Source: an uncultured Flavobacteriales bacterium (GTDB lineage Bacteria > Bacteroidota > Bacteroidia > Flavobacteriales > Crocinitomicaceae). From it: a stretch of 11,848 bases of DNA. The notes under the pieces are model-generated. The model did not search any database, was not told the origin of the DNA, and saw nothing but the letters and a program-made list of their open reading frames with translations. Shown piece after piece: positions 1-8,123 of this stretch. How positions within the stretch are numbered: the first letter of the stretch is position 1; every line of letters starts with the position of its first letter. The DNA lies in assembly GCA_946478775.1 (NCBI GenBank), contig CAMLDR010000136.1:1-11848 (forward strand), read 5' to 3'. The position numbers and the translations under genes are program-made.

Positions 1-1
1 A

Positions 2-1066
2 TTGGATTCCTTATATTTCGGGGGAATGTTTGACGGCGATTTGGGAAATTTCAACGATGATTATATGGGAACAGATGTAGGCCTTGGAATGATCTACAAT
101 TACAATGCGGATGCAATGGACGAATCATATTCTGGCCTTGCAGGTTTCAACGATACACTTCCGGCTCATGGTGTGATGGTATTGAAAGGATTCAAACGAG
201 CAAATGACGGTTTGGATAATGAAATAGGAATTATGCCGGGCGAATCCGTAAATGGTTATGGTTTTGAGGATGGAGTTACAGATAACGAATACTTCGGTTT
301 GTATGGATCAGCAATATTCACAGGTACAAATTCTCCTGCCGGACAATCAGATCCAAGTAATTCCCAACAGTTACTTAATTACTTAAATGGTTTTTGGCAG
401 TTTGGTGATCAGGTTTACTACGGCGGAACAGGATATCCGGGTGCACCGTGTGTTACAACAATTGAATCAAATTACATGTATCCCGGAGATTCAGATCCAC
501 TACATTTTGGAACAGTTGGTGTTGATCCGGGTTTTGGCTGGTCAGAATTAGAGCCGTGCGGAAACGGGTCAACTTCAAATCCGCCGGGTGATCGTCGTGG
601 CATTTATTCCTTTGGGAAGACAGCATTGGCTAACGGCGGAATGTTTGAATTGGATTACGCTTATTTGATCATCCGCCAATCAACTCCGGCAGCAACTATT
701 TTAGACCCTGTAAACGATTTGGTTGCAAAAGCATTGAATGTTCGAAGCTCGTTTATTAGCAATGACGGACCTTGCGGAATCAACTTTGACCCGATTGAAG
801 AAAATTTGGCTGTGGAAGAAAACATGATGGAAGAAAATCCATTTACAGTGTATCCGAATCCAACAACGGGTTCTGTCCGAATCAACGGGATTTCTGAAAC
901 AGGAGGAACAATCCGTGTATTTGATGTGAACGGAAAAATCCTTCAAACAGTATCTGATTACCAGGCAATGCAGGTTTTGGACTTGAGCGAATTACAAGGA
1001 AACTTGTTCATCCTTCAGATCACCAGCGGATCCGGTACGGCTCAAAAAAGAGTGGTAAAGTATTAA
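2..1066 (+). CDS. Secreted protein with T9SS type A C-terminal sorting domain (5' partial)
   Basis: The reading frame is open from the window edge, so the gene almost certainly starts upstream; the TTG at position 2 is not a credible start. 354 residues are visible. The last ~72 residues form a type A T9SS sorting domain: a YPNP motif near visible residues 284-287, then a strand carrying IRVFDVNGK, an LDLSELQGN turn and a basic end (KRVVKY). In Bacteroidota this domain directs export across the outer membrane and is cleaved when the protein is released or attached to the surface. The region before it has a PGDSDP stretch and a PGDRRG motif followed by an Ala/Tyr strand. I associate this pattern with large Bacteroidota surface proteins of unknown function, from memory only. 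The stretch is rich in Gly, Asn and Asp, as usual for secreted proteins. No catalytic motif is visible and the function is unknown. The gene ends at a strong terminator. Confidence 0.9.
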   Translation: MDSLYFGGMFDGDLGNFNDDYMGTDVGLGMIYNYNADAMDESYSGLAGFNDTLPAHGVMVLKGFKRANDGLDNEIGIMPGESVNGYGFEDGVTDNEYFGLYGSAIFTGTNSPAGQSDPSNSQQLLNYLNGFWQFGDQVYYGGTGYPGAPCVTTIESNYMYPGDSDPLHFGTVGVDPGFGWSELEPCGNGSTSNPPGDRRGIYSFGKTALANGGMFELDYAYLIIRQSTPAATILDPVNDLVAKALNVRSSFISNDGPCGINFDPIEENLAVEENMMEENPFTVYPNPTTGSVRINGISETGGTIRVFDVNGKILQTVSDYQAMQVLDLSELQGNLFILQITSGSGTAQKRVVKY

Positions 1067-1084
1067 TTTGACATTGTCAGCTAT

Positions 1085-1118
1085 AAAGCCATTCATCACC
1101 AGGTGAATGGCTTTTTTA
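1085..1118 (+). terminator. Rho-independent terminator of the T9SS protein gene, possibly bidirectional
   Basis: Bases 1085-1097 pair with 1102-1114 around an ACCA loop (core AAGCCATTCA / TGAATGGCTT, with one G.T pair near the loop), followed by TTTTTT ending at 1117. The T-run overlaps the TAA stop (complement of 1116-1118) of the converging lipoprotein gene. Read in the other direction the hairpin is followed only by TTTATAG, so it may also stop minus-strand transcripts, but less efficiently. Confidence 0.85.
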
Positions 1119-1730
1119 TTTCTCCAGCTCATACATTTTCATGGAAATTTTGACGCGCAGTTCTTTCGAAACCTGGTTGACCAATGCGTTTGTACGACGA
1201 ACAATCGGAAAGATTTTAGGGGTGTTGCATTTGTCCCGCTTGGCTCGGACAGATTCCGTTGAATTCGCTTCCCGGGTCCATGAATCGAGTTTAATACCGT
1301 TTTTGTAGAGCGTGGCTGTTACCTTGAATTTGAGAGCAGAATAACGGACATATTTCTCCGAATAATCCCAGGAACAGCTGTCAGTATAGCTAGTGTATTT
1401 ATACGATTCAGTTAGATTCATAGATTCGATATAAAGAACATAGTCGGTGCTATCAGTTTGCAAATAGATATTGTTTTTTTCGAGGTGACGAGTCAGGTCA
1501 TCGTTGAAGTTACTTGCAATTTCCTGGCTGTCAGCCGCATTTACATAACTCGGGGAAATGAGTATTTCGGTTGGTTCGCCAAGGTCTGAAAGTAGAAAAT
1601 AATCTTTCGGGTAAACTTCTGATTTAGTAAGTGTAATCAGTTGAACACGAACTTCATGAGGAAGTTTTTTGCCTTTTCTGCACGAAAACAGGCATATTGA
1701 TAAGGCTAAAAAGTAAAGAAAAGGTTTCAT
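1116..1730 (-). CDS. Putative lipoprotein, 204 aa, unknown function
   Basis: I do not recognise the family. The N-terminus is a lipoprotein signal: a Lys near the start, a hydrophobic core and the lipobox LFSC with the acylated Cys at residue 17, followed by a basic RKGKK stretch. The mature part (~187 aa) alternates beta-strand-like segments with a helix around residues 68-87. It has only two further cysteines (C119 and C168), which could form a disulfide in the periplasm. The first half (DYFLLSDLGEPTEILISPSY, then a strand ending in YVLYIESMNL) vaguely resembles small envelope lipoproteins with one alpha/beta domain, but I can see no catalytic signature. It is transcribed divergently from the OmpA-like gene across 120 nt and converges on the T9SS gene. 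The ATG at 1728-1730 fits the signal peptide exactly. Confidence 0.8.
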   Translation of the reverse strand: MKPFLYFLALSICLFSCRKGKKLPHEVRVQLITLTKSEVYPKDYFLLSDLGEPTEILISPSYVNAADSQEIASNFNDDLTRHLEKNNIYLQTDSTDYVLYIESMNLTESYKYTSYTDSCSWDYSEKYVRYSALKFKVTATLYKNGIKLDSWTREANSTESVRAKRDKCNTPKIFPIVRRTNALVNQVSKELRVKISMKMYELEK

Positions 1731-1850
1731 AAATCAGTTTAATTGCTGACTCAAAACAAATGGTGTGCCAATCGTTAAAAAGTTGTTAAAACGAAGACTT
1801 TGATTGAATTTGAAAGTGTTTACTTTTTTGGAAAGTGAACATCTCGGTAT

Positions 1851-2336
1851 ATGAGAAAATTAAATTTGATTCTTCTTGTTTCCTTCCTGTCTTTTACGTG
1901 TAAATCACAGGAAATATTCAGTTTTTCTGATTCGGTCTTTGACGTGGGGAAAATACATCCATTCACAAGCTTTCGTTACGCGATGTGCGGATCTCATTCC
2001 ATGTTGGTGGATAGTCTGAACATAGCGCAAATTGACAGTCTCATTGCATTCATGGAAGAACATAAGCATATTTCGATTGAAATCGGAGTTCATACAGAAT
2101 CCAGAGGGTCAGATTCAATGAACTTGAAACTTACTGAATGGCGTGCGCAGGAAGCAAGGCAGTATTTTATTAGACGGGGAGTTCCGGAATTCCGGATACA
2201 AGCCAAAGGTTATGGAGAAACTCAGTTAATTATTTCCGAAGAAGAAATCAATAAGTACAAAAAGACAGACAAAAGAATGTACGAAACATTACATCAACGG
2301 AACCGGCGAACAGAAATAAAAATAATTGCAATCTGA
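1851..2336 (+). CDS. Small secreted OmpA-like (peptidoglycan-binding) domain protein
   Basis: 161 aa: a signal peptide (residues ~1-20, ending FTCKSQ) and then one OmpA_C-like domain, with no beta-barrel. C17 in SFTC could be a lipobox Cys, but Thr at -1 is unusual, so ordinary signal peptidase I cleavage near Q20 is at least as likely. The OmpA signature is clear: an IEIGVHTE strand, an NLKLTEWRAQEARQYF helix with the conserved Arg (R98), GVPEFRIQAKGYGE, and the closing NRR (151-153). In family members an Asp in the HTD motif and an Arg 15 residues later bind diaminopimelate of peptidoglycan. Here the Asp is Glu (E83), with the 15-residue spacing to R98 kept. It probably acts in the periplasm, bound to the wall. 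The gene is alone on its strand, and its stop lies 2 nt from the desaturase stop on the other strand. Confidence 0.85.
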   Translation: MRKLNLILLVSFLSFTCKSQEIFSFSDSVFDVGKIHPFTSFRYAMCGSHSMLVDSLNIAQIDSLIAFMEEHKHISIEIGVHTESRGSDSMNLKLTEWRAQEARQYFIRRGVPEFRIQAKGYGETQLIISEEEINKYKKTDKRMYETLHQRNRRTEIKIIAI

Positions 2337-2338
2337 TC

Positions 2339-3451
2339 TTAAGCCCGAACTGCTTCTGTAGAACAAGGTTTTCCCAATTGGTGCAGGAATGCAAAATGTG
2401 ATTTGACCGCTCCCATAAAAGTTTGGCTTTCCAGGTAAGGCACCCCGAATTCTTCCGCTGTTTCCTTCACGATATTTGCAATTTCAGGATAATGAACATG
2501 CGAAATATACGGGAACAAATGGTGTTCAACCTGGAAATTCAATCCGCCTACATACCAGGAGATCCACTTGGATTTACGGGCAAAATTGGCAGTTGTCTCA
2601 AGCTGATGAATTGCCCAGTCGTTTTCAATAATTCCTTCTTCATTGGGAAGCGGGTGGCTTGTCCCTTCAACCGTATGGGCCAGTTGAAAAACCAATGCCA
2701 AAATAAACCCGGCAATTGCCTGCATGATTAAGAATCCGGCAATAGTTGCCCCGATCGGTAAGCCAATGATTGCTATGGGCAGGTATAAAACAGTAAAGAA
2801 GTAAACAGCTTTCATTAAAATGATCTGAATGAATTTACGGATACTGCTTTTCTTCTCTTCACAAAATGTTCGGTGCTTGCGGTATTGAATGAATTGGACA
2901 AAATCCTTTAGCGTTACCCAATATAAAGTCAGAATCGAATAGAAGAACACCACGTAAATGAATTGGTAGCGATGATATGCTTTGCGCTCAGAATGCGGAC
3001 AAAAACGCATCAACAATTTGTCGTCGATGTCTTCATCCATACTGGCTACATTCGTATAAGTGTGATGCAATACGTTGTGCTGCATTTTCCAGTTGCAGAC
3101 AGAACCTCCCAATAAGTTGAGCGTGTGCCCCATGAAATAATTCAGTGTTTTATTCTTGGAGAAAGCCCCGTGATTTGCATCATGCATAACGCTCATCCCA
3201 ATTCCGGCCAAAGCGAATCCCATAAGCGCCCACAATAAAAGCTGTGCAAATACAGGTGGCTGCAGGGTGAGGATTAATACAAAAGGTGAGATGTAGACTG
3301 TCAAAAGAACAAATGCTTTGATATACAGCTTCCTGTTTCCTTGTTTTTTTATCTTGTTTCCGCTGAAGTATCCGTCGACGCGTTTTTTGAGTGTTGGAAA
3401 GAAGTGTTCAAGGTCTTTCTTCTTCCATTTCACCGAACCTATTTCGTTCAT
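2339..3451 (-). CDS. Membrane fatty acid (acyl-lipid / acyl-CoA) desaturase
   Basis: 370 aa, a usual length for bacterial membrane di-iron desaturases. The three histidine boxes that hold the two irons are intact: HDANH (90-94), HNVLHH (125-130) and QVEHH (307-311). The Gln-type third box is typical of the front-end (delta-5/6-like) desaturase group, although no cytochrome b5 domain is fused, so electrons must come from a separate carrier such as ferredoxin or rubredoxin. Hydrophobic segments lie around 46-64, 68-88, 164-180 and 215-258, which places the boxes on the cytoplasmic face. It would introduce a cis double bond into membrane acyl chains with O2, adjusting fluidity; substrate and regiospecificity cannot be read from sequence. 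The gene is transcribed alone, divergent from lon across 321 nt. The ATG at 3449-3451 is the only sensible start. Confidence 0.92.
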   Translation of the reverse strand: MNEIGSVKWKKKDLEHFFPTLKKRVDGYFSGNKIKKQGNRKLYIKAFVLLTVYISPFVLILTLQPPVFAQLLLWALMGFALAGIGMSVMHDANHGAFSKNKTLNYFMGHTLNLLGGSVCNWKMQHNVLHHTYTNVASMDEDIDDKLLMRFCPHSERKAYHRYQFIYVVFFYSILTLYWVTLKDFVQFIQYRKHRTFCEEKKSSIRKFIQIILMKAVYFFTVLYLPIAIIGLPIGATIAGFLIMQAIAGFILALVFQLAHTVEGTSHPLPNEEGIIENDWAIHQLETTANFARKSKWISWYVGGLNFQVEHHLFPYISHVHYPEIANIVKETAEEFGVPYLESQTFMGAVKSHFAFLHQLGKPCSTEAVRA

Positions 3452-3772
3452 TCAATTATGTTAGTAGGTGCACAAGATAGTTATAAAAACCCGTCTTTTG
3501 TCACTTATTTAATGTTGAAAATCCGATTATTTCATTTTTACTTAAAAGAAAAGGGTACCATTCACCGAATTTTCATTGAAAATACCGGAATAAATCGTAA
3601 GAGTCCATGCGGCTAAATAATAGCAACTCTATTGCTGTTGCAATTCATCTGTCAATTCGTCAGGGATTCTGAATTGGCATAGCGCTTGACAATCCCTTAC
3701 GCAAGAAGTTTTTTCTTAAATGATTACTTTAATCATAAGAACAATGACATTTTGACGTTAATATACACATAC
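3452..3772. other. Divergent intergenic region between the desaturase gene and lon
   Basis: 321 nt without a convincing gene; it should hold the promoters of both the desaturase (left) and lon (right). I see no perfect TAnnTTTG box for either. On the minus strand a TATCTTG close to the consensus lies about 20 nt before the desaturase start. On the plus strand a TTGACA occurs at 3686-3691. An imperfect dyad lies just upstream of that (3650-3679, listed separately). Open frames through the region use only a TTG start or lie opposite the desaturase, and show no protein signature. Confidence 0.6.
3650..3679. promoter_or_regulatory. Imperfect inverted repeat upstream of lon, possible operator
   Basis: TGTCAATTC (3650-3658) and GAATTGGCA (3671-3679) are inverted copies matching at 8 of 9 positions with a 12-nt spacer. 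A further CAATTC copy lies at 3641-3646. The dyad ends 6 nt before a TTGACA-like sequence and about 93 nt before the lon start. It could be a regulator site or simply a chance AT-rich dyad. No T-run follows, so it is not a terminator. It does not match the CIRCE element (TTAGCACTC-type). Confidence 0.3.
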
Positions 3773-6190
3773 ATGAAAGATTCATTCGATAATACAATCA
3801 TAGTCTCATCTGAAGAGGACGCGGAATTTTTGCCTTTGATGTCGCAAGACGATGAAGACAATATGAACAAAGAAATTTTTCCGGAAGACCTGCCTATTTT
3901 GCCTTTGCGAAACAACGTGCTTTTTCCCGGAGTGATGATCCCTATCACGATTGGTCGTGACAAGTCCCTGAAATTATTGCAGGATGCAAACAGCGGAAAG
4001 CGGATAATCGGGGTGGTTTCACAAATTGACCAGGAAGAGGAAAGCCCTGAATTTATTGACCTGCACCGCGTTGGAACAGTTGCTCAGATCGTACGTTTGT
4101 TAAAAATGCCCGACGGAACTTCCACGGTAATTATCCAGGGGAAAAGACGTTTTGAGATAGCGGAACCTTATCAAACGGAGCCGTATATGCGGGCAAAGGT
4201 GAATTTCCTCAAGGAGATCTTACCTGAAAAGGACGATAAGGAAATGGATCTCTTATTCCGGAATGTAAAAGAACTGGCACTTCAGATTATCAAAGACAGC
4301 CCGAATATTCCTTCGGAAGCCGCATTTGCCATCGGCAATATCGAATCCCCGACCTTCATGGTGAATTTCATTTCATCGAATATGAATGCCGATGTGAAGA
4401 AAAAGCAGGAACTCCTGGAGGAGCTGGATTTCCGCAAACGCGCGCGCATGGTGGTGGAGCATCTAACGCTCGAATCCCAATTGCTAGAAATGCGGAACGA
4501 GATTCAATCGAAAGTGAGACTGGATATGGACCGTCAGCAGCGCGAATATTTCCTGCATCAGCAAATTCGCACCATCCAGGATGAATTGGGTGATAATCCG
4601 CAGGAGCAGGATGTAAAAGACTTCGAAGACCGCGCAGAAAAGAAACTCTGGAATAAGGAAGTTTCCAAACTATTCTATAAAGAATTGGCGAAACTGCAGC
4701 GTATGAATCCGCAGGGAGCAGAATATACCGTTCAGTTGAATTACCTGGATACTTTGCTTGATCTGCCATGGAATGAATATTCTACCGACAACCTGGATTT
4801 GAAGCGTGCTGCAAAAATACTGGAGCGTGATCATTTTGGACTGGAAAAAGTAAAAGAACGCATTTTAGAATACCTGGCTGTTTTGAAGCTGAAGGGCGAC
4901 ATGAAATCTCCGATCCTGTGTTTCTATGGTCCTCCGGGAGTTGGTAAAACCTCTTTGGGGAAATCGGTTGCAGAGGCTTTGGGCCGCAAGTATGTGCGTA
5001 TGTCTTTGGGAGGCGTTCACGACGAAGCTGAAATTCGCGGTCACCGCAAAACCTATATCGGAGCAATGCCGGGCCGGGTGATGCAGCATTTGAAAAAAGC
5101 AGGTTCTGCCAATCCGGTCTTTGTTCTGGATGAGATTGATAAACTGGGAAGAAGCAATCACGGAGATCCGTCTTCTGCTTTGCTGGAAGTACTTGATCCG
5201 GAGCAAAATGCTGCTTTTTATGACAATTACGTGGAAACGGAATTTGACCTTTCCAAAGTGATGTTCATCGCTACGGCAAACAGCTTATCTACCGTTCAGG
5301 GGCCTTTGCTTGACAGAATGGAGATCATTGAAGTGAACGGATATACGATCGAAGAGAAAATAGAGATTGCGAAAAAACATTTACTGCCAAAACAATTGGA
5401 AGCACACGGAATCTCCAAAAAAGAACTGACTTTAGACCGTAAAACACTGGAGCGCATCATTGAGAACTACACCAATGAATCGGGAGTGCGTGGATTGGAT
5501 AAAAAGCTGGCAAAATTGGCTCGTCACCGAGCAAAACAAGTGGCTTTGGAAGAGAAGTTCTCTGAAAAGATCGAATTGGAAGAACTGACAACTATCCTGG
5601 GAGCCGGTCGTGAAAAAACAAAATACGATAACAACGATGTGCCCGGAGTGGTAACCGGTTTGGCATGGACAAGCGTGGGAGGTGATATCCTTTTCATCGA
5701 GTCTTCTCTAACAAAAGGAAAAGGGAAACTGACACTGACCGGAAACCTGGGAGACGTGATGAAAGAATCCGCTGTGATTGCTTTGGAGTTCTTAAAAGCA
5801 CACAGTGATTGGCTGGATTTGGAGCAAGATCTGTTCGACGAGAAAAACGTACACATTCACGTTCCGGAAGGAGCAACTCCGAAAGACGGACCAAGTGCCG
5901 GAATCACCATGCTGACTTCCCTGGCAAGTTCGTTCTCCGGAAGAAAAGTGAAAAAGAACCTGGCAATGACCGGAGAAATTACGCTTAGAGGAGAAGTACT
6001 TCCGGTTGGCGGAATTAAAGAAAAGATCCTTGCTGCCAAGCGTGCCAATATCAAAGAGATCATTTTGTGTGAGCGCAACCGCAAGGATGTGGAAGAGATC
6101 ACAGCCGATTACGTAAAAGGATTGAAATTCCATTACGTGAAGAAAATGAAAGAAGTGATTGATTTAGCTCTTGAAAAGAAAGGGAAATAA
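3773..6190 (+). CDS. lon: Lon protease, ATP-dependent serine protease (LonA type)
   Basis: 805 aa from the ATG at 3773. The frame runs on to a TTG at 3686, but residues encoded there are not Lon-like, and an ATG start followed by an acidic leader and then [14 protein letters not shown] is the usual N-terminus in this phylum. Domains in order: substrate-recognition LON domain (~40-235), coiled-coil helical region (~235-330, with [18 protein letters not shown]), AAA+ module with Walker A GPPGVGKT (386-393) and Walker B VFVLDE (449-454), then the protease domain. The catalytic Ser is S708 in PKDGPSAG and the Lys is K751 in GGIKEK, exactly 43 residues later as in E. coli Lon (S679/K722). The enzyme is a cytoplasmic hexamer that degrades misfolded and certain regulatory proteins. 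It appears monocistronic, closed by the hairpin at 6193-6230. Nothing is missing or broken. Confidence 0.98.
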   Translation: MKDSFDNTIIVSSEEDAEFLPLMSQDDEDNMNKEIFPEDLPILPLRNNVLFPGVMIPITIGRDKSLKLLQDANSGKRIIGVVSQIDQEEESPEFIDLHRVGTVAQIVRLLKMPDGTSTVIIQGKRRFEIAEPYQTEPYMRAKVNFLKEILPEKDDKEMDLLFRNVKELALQIIKDSPNIPSEAAFAIGNIESPTFMVNFISSNMNADVKKKQELLEELDFRKRARMVVEHLTLESQLLEMRNEIQSKVRLDMDRQQREYFLHQQIRTIQDELGDNPQEQDVKDFEDRAEKKLWNKEVSKLFYKELAKLQRMNPQGAEYTVQLNYLDTLLDLPWNEYSTDNLDLKRAAKILERDHFGLEKVKERILEYLAVLKLKGDMKSPILCFYGPPGVGKTSLGKSVAEALGRKYVRMSLGGVHDEAEIRGHRKTYIGAMPGRVMQHLKKAGSANPVFVLDEIDKLGRSNHGDPSSALLEVLDPEQNAAFYDNYVETEFDLSKVMFIATANSLSTVQGPLLDRMEIIEVNGYTIEEKIEIAKKHLLPKQLEAHGISKKELTLDRKTLERIIENYTNESGVRGLDKKLAKLARHRAKQVALEEKFSEKIELEELTTILGAGREKTKYDNNDVPGVVTGLAWTSVGGDILFIESSLTKGKGKLTLTGNLGDVMKESAVIALEFLKAHSDWLDLEQDLFDEKNVHIHVPEGATPKDGPSAGITMLTSLASSFSGRKVKKNLAMTGEITLRGEVLPVGGIKEKILAAKRANIKEIILCERNRKDVEEITADYVKGLKFHYVKKMKEVIDLALEKKGK

Positions 6191-6192
6191 AC

Positions 6193-6230
6193 AAATGTAG
6201 GGACGCGATGCTTCGCGTCCCTACATTTTT
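6193..6230 (+). terminator. lon terminator: perfect 13-16 bp palindrome with T-run, repeat family member
   Basis: TGTAGGGACGCGA (6196-6208) pairs perfectly with TCGCGTCCCTACA (6213-6225) around a TGCT loop. Flanking AAA/TTT extends the stem to 16 bp and the right arm runs into TTTTT. It begins 3 nt after the lon stop. The last 15 nt (CGTCCCTACATTTTT, 6216-6230) recur exactly at 8079-8093 after the next gene, so this is probably a dispersed palindromic repeat that doubles as a terminator. Confidence 0.88.
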
Positions 6231-6283
6231 ATTCCATTTACATTAATTTACATTCATTCACGCTTTATTAGCATTCCCGGTTC

Positions 6284-6291
6284 CATCTTTG
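6284..6291 (+). promoter_or_regulatory. Possible -7 box for the S41 lipoprotein gene
   Basis: CATCTTTG matches the Bacteroidota -7 consensus TAnnTTTG at all fixed positions but the first. It lies 16 nt before the ATG at 6308, which would give a very short leader. No good TTG -33 element is seen at the right distance, so the call is tentative. Confidence 0.35.
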
Positions 6292-6307
6292 CGTCAAACC
6301 GAATGTG

Positions 6308-8047
6308 ATGTCACTAAACCTGCGAAAAACCGTTTTACTTGTTCTGATCTGCGTCTGCGCGATCTCTTGCGGAGTAAATACTAAAAATGCTGCGGATGCT
6401 GATCCGATCCGGAAAGAATCGGTGGTGGAGAAACTAAAAGAGCTGGATGATTTGCCTGTAGAGGAACGGATTGCGCTATACTACCAACTCAAAAGAGAAA
6501 ATCCCGATACGTACGACTTCCGGAACGAACTGGAATTGACCATGTATGGCTATTCCCTGCTTTGGTCGGGGAAAGCAAGCGAAGCCGTTGCAGTATTCCG
6601 TTTACTTGCTTCGGAATTCCCGGCTTCTTCCAATGCGTATGATTGTTTGGGAGATGCATACCTGGCAAAGAGTGATAGTGCTCAGGCCATGGAGCATTAC
6701 AAAATCTCGTTGAAAATGGATCCCGAAAACTTCCATGCGGAAGATCAGATTCTGCTGATCCAATTTCCGGATAGTATTTACACGACTTCCCAGGAAAAGT
6801 TCTCCCAGGTGTTTCCTGTAAAAGAGTACCAAGCCGATTTGGATGAACTGGGCCGGCTTTTATTGAAAATTCATCCCAACGCACTCAAATTTATTTCCAA
6901 AGAAGCATTTCTTGAAGTGGTGGAAGCAAAAAAAGCATTGATCACCGATCAAACCACCTATGGTGAATTTACGTGGCACTGCAGTGAAATTGTAGCCAGT
7001 GTACATTGTTCACACACATCCGGAGGGTTTTATTACGAGAACGAAATGCTTCCGGCTGCTTACCGGTTTCCTTTGCAGACACATTTAGTTGACGGACATT
7101 TGTATGTAGTTGATCCACTCAGCAATTCCGGGAAAGTCAAACTGAAAGACGAAATTACACACATCAATGGAATTCCTGTTCCTGAGCTGGTACGAATCGT
7201 TTATCCGCATATTTCTACGCAAGCTTTGATCCAAACAACGAAAAGACATGTGTTTAATTGGTGGTCGACCGGAATGATAGCTTATGCACTTGGTCTTCCA
7301 GAAAAATACACCGTTTTGGTCAAAGGAAACAAGGTGCCGATTGAATTAGACCCGATTAAATCTTTCACAGCGCCTTACGACGATCCGCTTCACCAATGCA
7401 GAGGACTTTGCCTGGAAGTGCGTGAAGATAAAACGGCAGTTCTTACGATTGAGTCCTTCAATTATTATCCCTGGAATAACCTCACTGTCTTCGAGCATTT
7501 TATGGACAGTACGTTTAAAGAGATCGCTAAGAAAGGTGTCCGGGACCTGGTTATCGACGTACGCTATAACTTTGGAGGATCTTCCGAATCAAGTATCTAT
7601 TTATTGAGATACCTGGCTAAAAAACCCTTTACCTATTATTCCAGATCCGAATTTGAAGGAAAGACTCAGCCTTTGTATGGCGAAAATGAAGTCCAGCCAT
7701 TTAAGAAAAATAATTACAAAGGTAACCTTTGGTTCCTGATTGACGGAGTGGGGAATTCAACGACCGGGCATTTTATGTCGCTGGTCAAAACCTGGAATCT
7801 CGGAACCCTTGTGGGAGAAGAATTGGGCTCCAACCAGTTTTGTTCTGCCGGACAAAAGATCTGCCGACTCAAAAACACGAAAATGCTCGTTTTCATAGCC
7901 AATAACACCCATGAATCTTCCGCTACGTCACTTCCGGATGAAAGAGGAATTTTACCACACCACCAGGTAAGCCAAAGGATCGAAGACTATTTCGACAGAA
8001 GAGATGTCGTGAAAGAATATGCCTTAGAATTGATCCGGAGGAAATAA
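6308..8047 (+). CDS. Lipoprotein with TPR region and S41-family peptidase-like domain
   Basis: 579 aa from the ATG at 6308 (a GTG lies directly before it at 6305). A lipoprotein signal ends in AISC with Cys21. Residues ~75-145 contain two TPR-like helix pairs (SLLWSGKASEAVAVFRLLA and DAYLAKSDSAQAMEHYKISL, the latter ending KMDPEN). Around 222-240 a CSHT motif (H236) matches the conserved His region of S41 peptidases. Residues ~255-345 look PDZ-like (KLKDEITHINGIPVPEL). The C-terminal S41 core has LVIDVRYNFGGSS, then IDGVGNSTTGHF with the expected nucleophile S484, then LVGEE, and closes with GILPHHQV. By register with E. coli Tsp (S430/K455) the general-base Lys position holds Asn (N509), so this is not a classical Ser-Lys processing protease. 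It may use Ser-His chemistry, or be a binding protein. It would sit in the periplasm, membrane-anchored. It is bounded by hairpin terminators on both sides and so probably transcribed alone. Confidence 0.88.
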   Translation: MSLNLRKTVLLVLICVCAISCGVNTKNAADADPIRKESVVEKLKELDDLPVEERIALYYQLKRENPDTYDFRNELELTMYGYSLLWSGKASEAVAVFRLLASEFPASSNAYDCLGDAYLAKSDSAQAMEHYKISLKMDPENFHAEDQILLIQFPDSIYTTSQEKFSQVFPVKEYQADLDELGRLLLKIHPNALKFISKEAFLEVVEAKKALITDQTTYGEFTWHCSEIVASVHCSHTSGGFYYENEMLPAAYRFPLQTHLVDGHLYVVDPLSNSGKVKLKDEITHINGIPVPELVRIVYPHISTQALIQTTKRHVFNWWSTGMIAYALGLPEKYTVLVKGNKVPIELDPIKSFTAPYDDPLHQCRGLCLEVREDKTAVLTIESFNYYPWNNLTVFEHFMDSTFKEIAKKGVRDLVIDVRYNFGGSSESSIYLLRYLAKKPFTYYSRSEFEGKTQPLYGENEVQPFKKNNYKGNLWFLIDGVGNSTTGHFMSLVKTWNLGTLVGEELGSNQFCSAGQKICRLKNTKMLVFIANNTHESSATSLPDERGILPHHQVSQRIEDYFDRRDVVKEYALELIRRK

Positions 8048-8050
8048 AAA

Positions 8051-8095
8051 ATGTTGCAGGGGCATCAGTCGCGGCTGACGTCCCTACATTTTTTT
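8051..8095 (+). terminator. Terminator after the S41 gene: degenerate copy of the lon-terminator palindrome
   Basis: Bases 8055-8069 pair with 8074-8088 around a CGCG loop. Of 15 positions, 11 are Watson-Crick, 2 are G.T and 2 are mismatched, followed by seven T (8089-8095). It begins 3 nt after the stop codon, the same offset as the lon terminator. The right arm and tail CGTCCCTACATTTTT (8079-8093) are identical to 6216-6230, while the left arm has diverged. Confidence 0.8.
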
Positions 8096-8102
8096 ATCTT
8101 TG
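8095..8102 (+). promoter_or_regulatory. TAnnTTTG -7 promoter box for the MBOAT/SGNH operon
   Basis: TATCTTTG fits the Bacteroidota -7 consensus TAnnTTTG perfectly. Its first T is the last T of the upstream terminator's T-run. Transcription would start around 8107-8110, 14-17 nt before the GTG proposed as the MBOAT start. A -33 TTG is not obvious, since that position falls inside the terminator stem. Confidence 0.5.
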
Positions 8103-8123
8103 AAAACCAAAATTGTCAAACAA

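Noticed and set aside
1821..1830. TACTTTTTTG upstream of the OmpA-like gene as a -7 box
   Set aside because: The spacing between TA and TTTG is 4 rather than 2 nt, and no -33 element is convincing, so it is not listed as a promoter.
3341..3616. Plus-strand 91-codon frame covering the desaturase start and intergenic region
   Set aside because: Half of it is antisense to the desaturase, and there is no recognisable protein signature.
3686..3772. N-terminal extension of Lon from a TTG codon
   Set aside because: The 29 residues are not Lon-like. The ATG at 3773 gives the expected N-terminus, and the region more likely holds the promoter.
4368..5206. Long minus-strand open frames within lon
   Set aside because: They lie opposite a fully conserved lon, have Arg/Ser/Pro-rich compositions typical of antisense frames, and show no motif.
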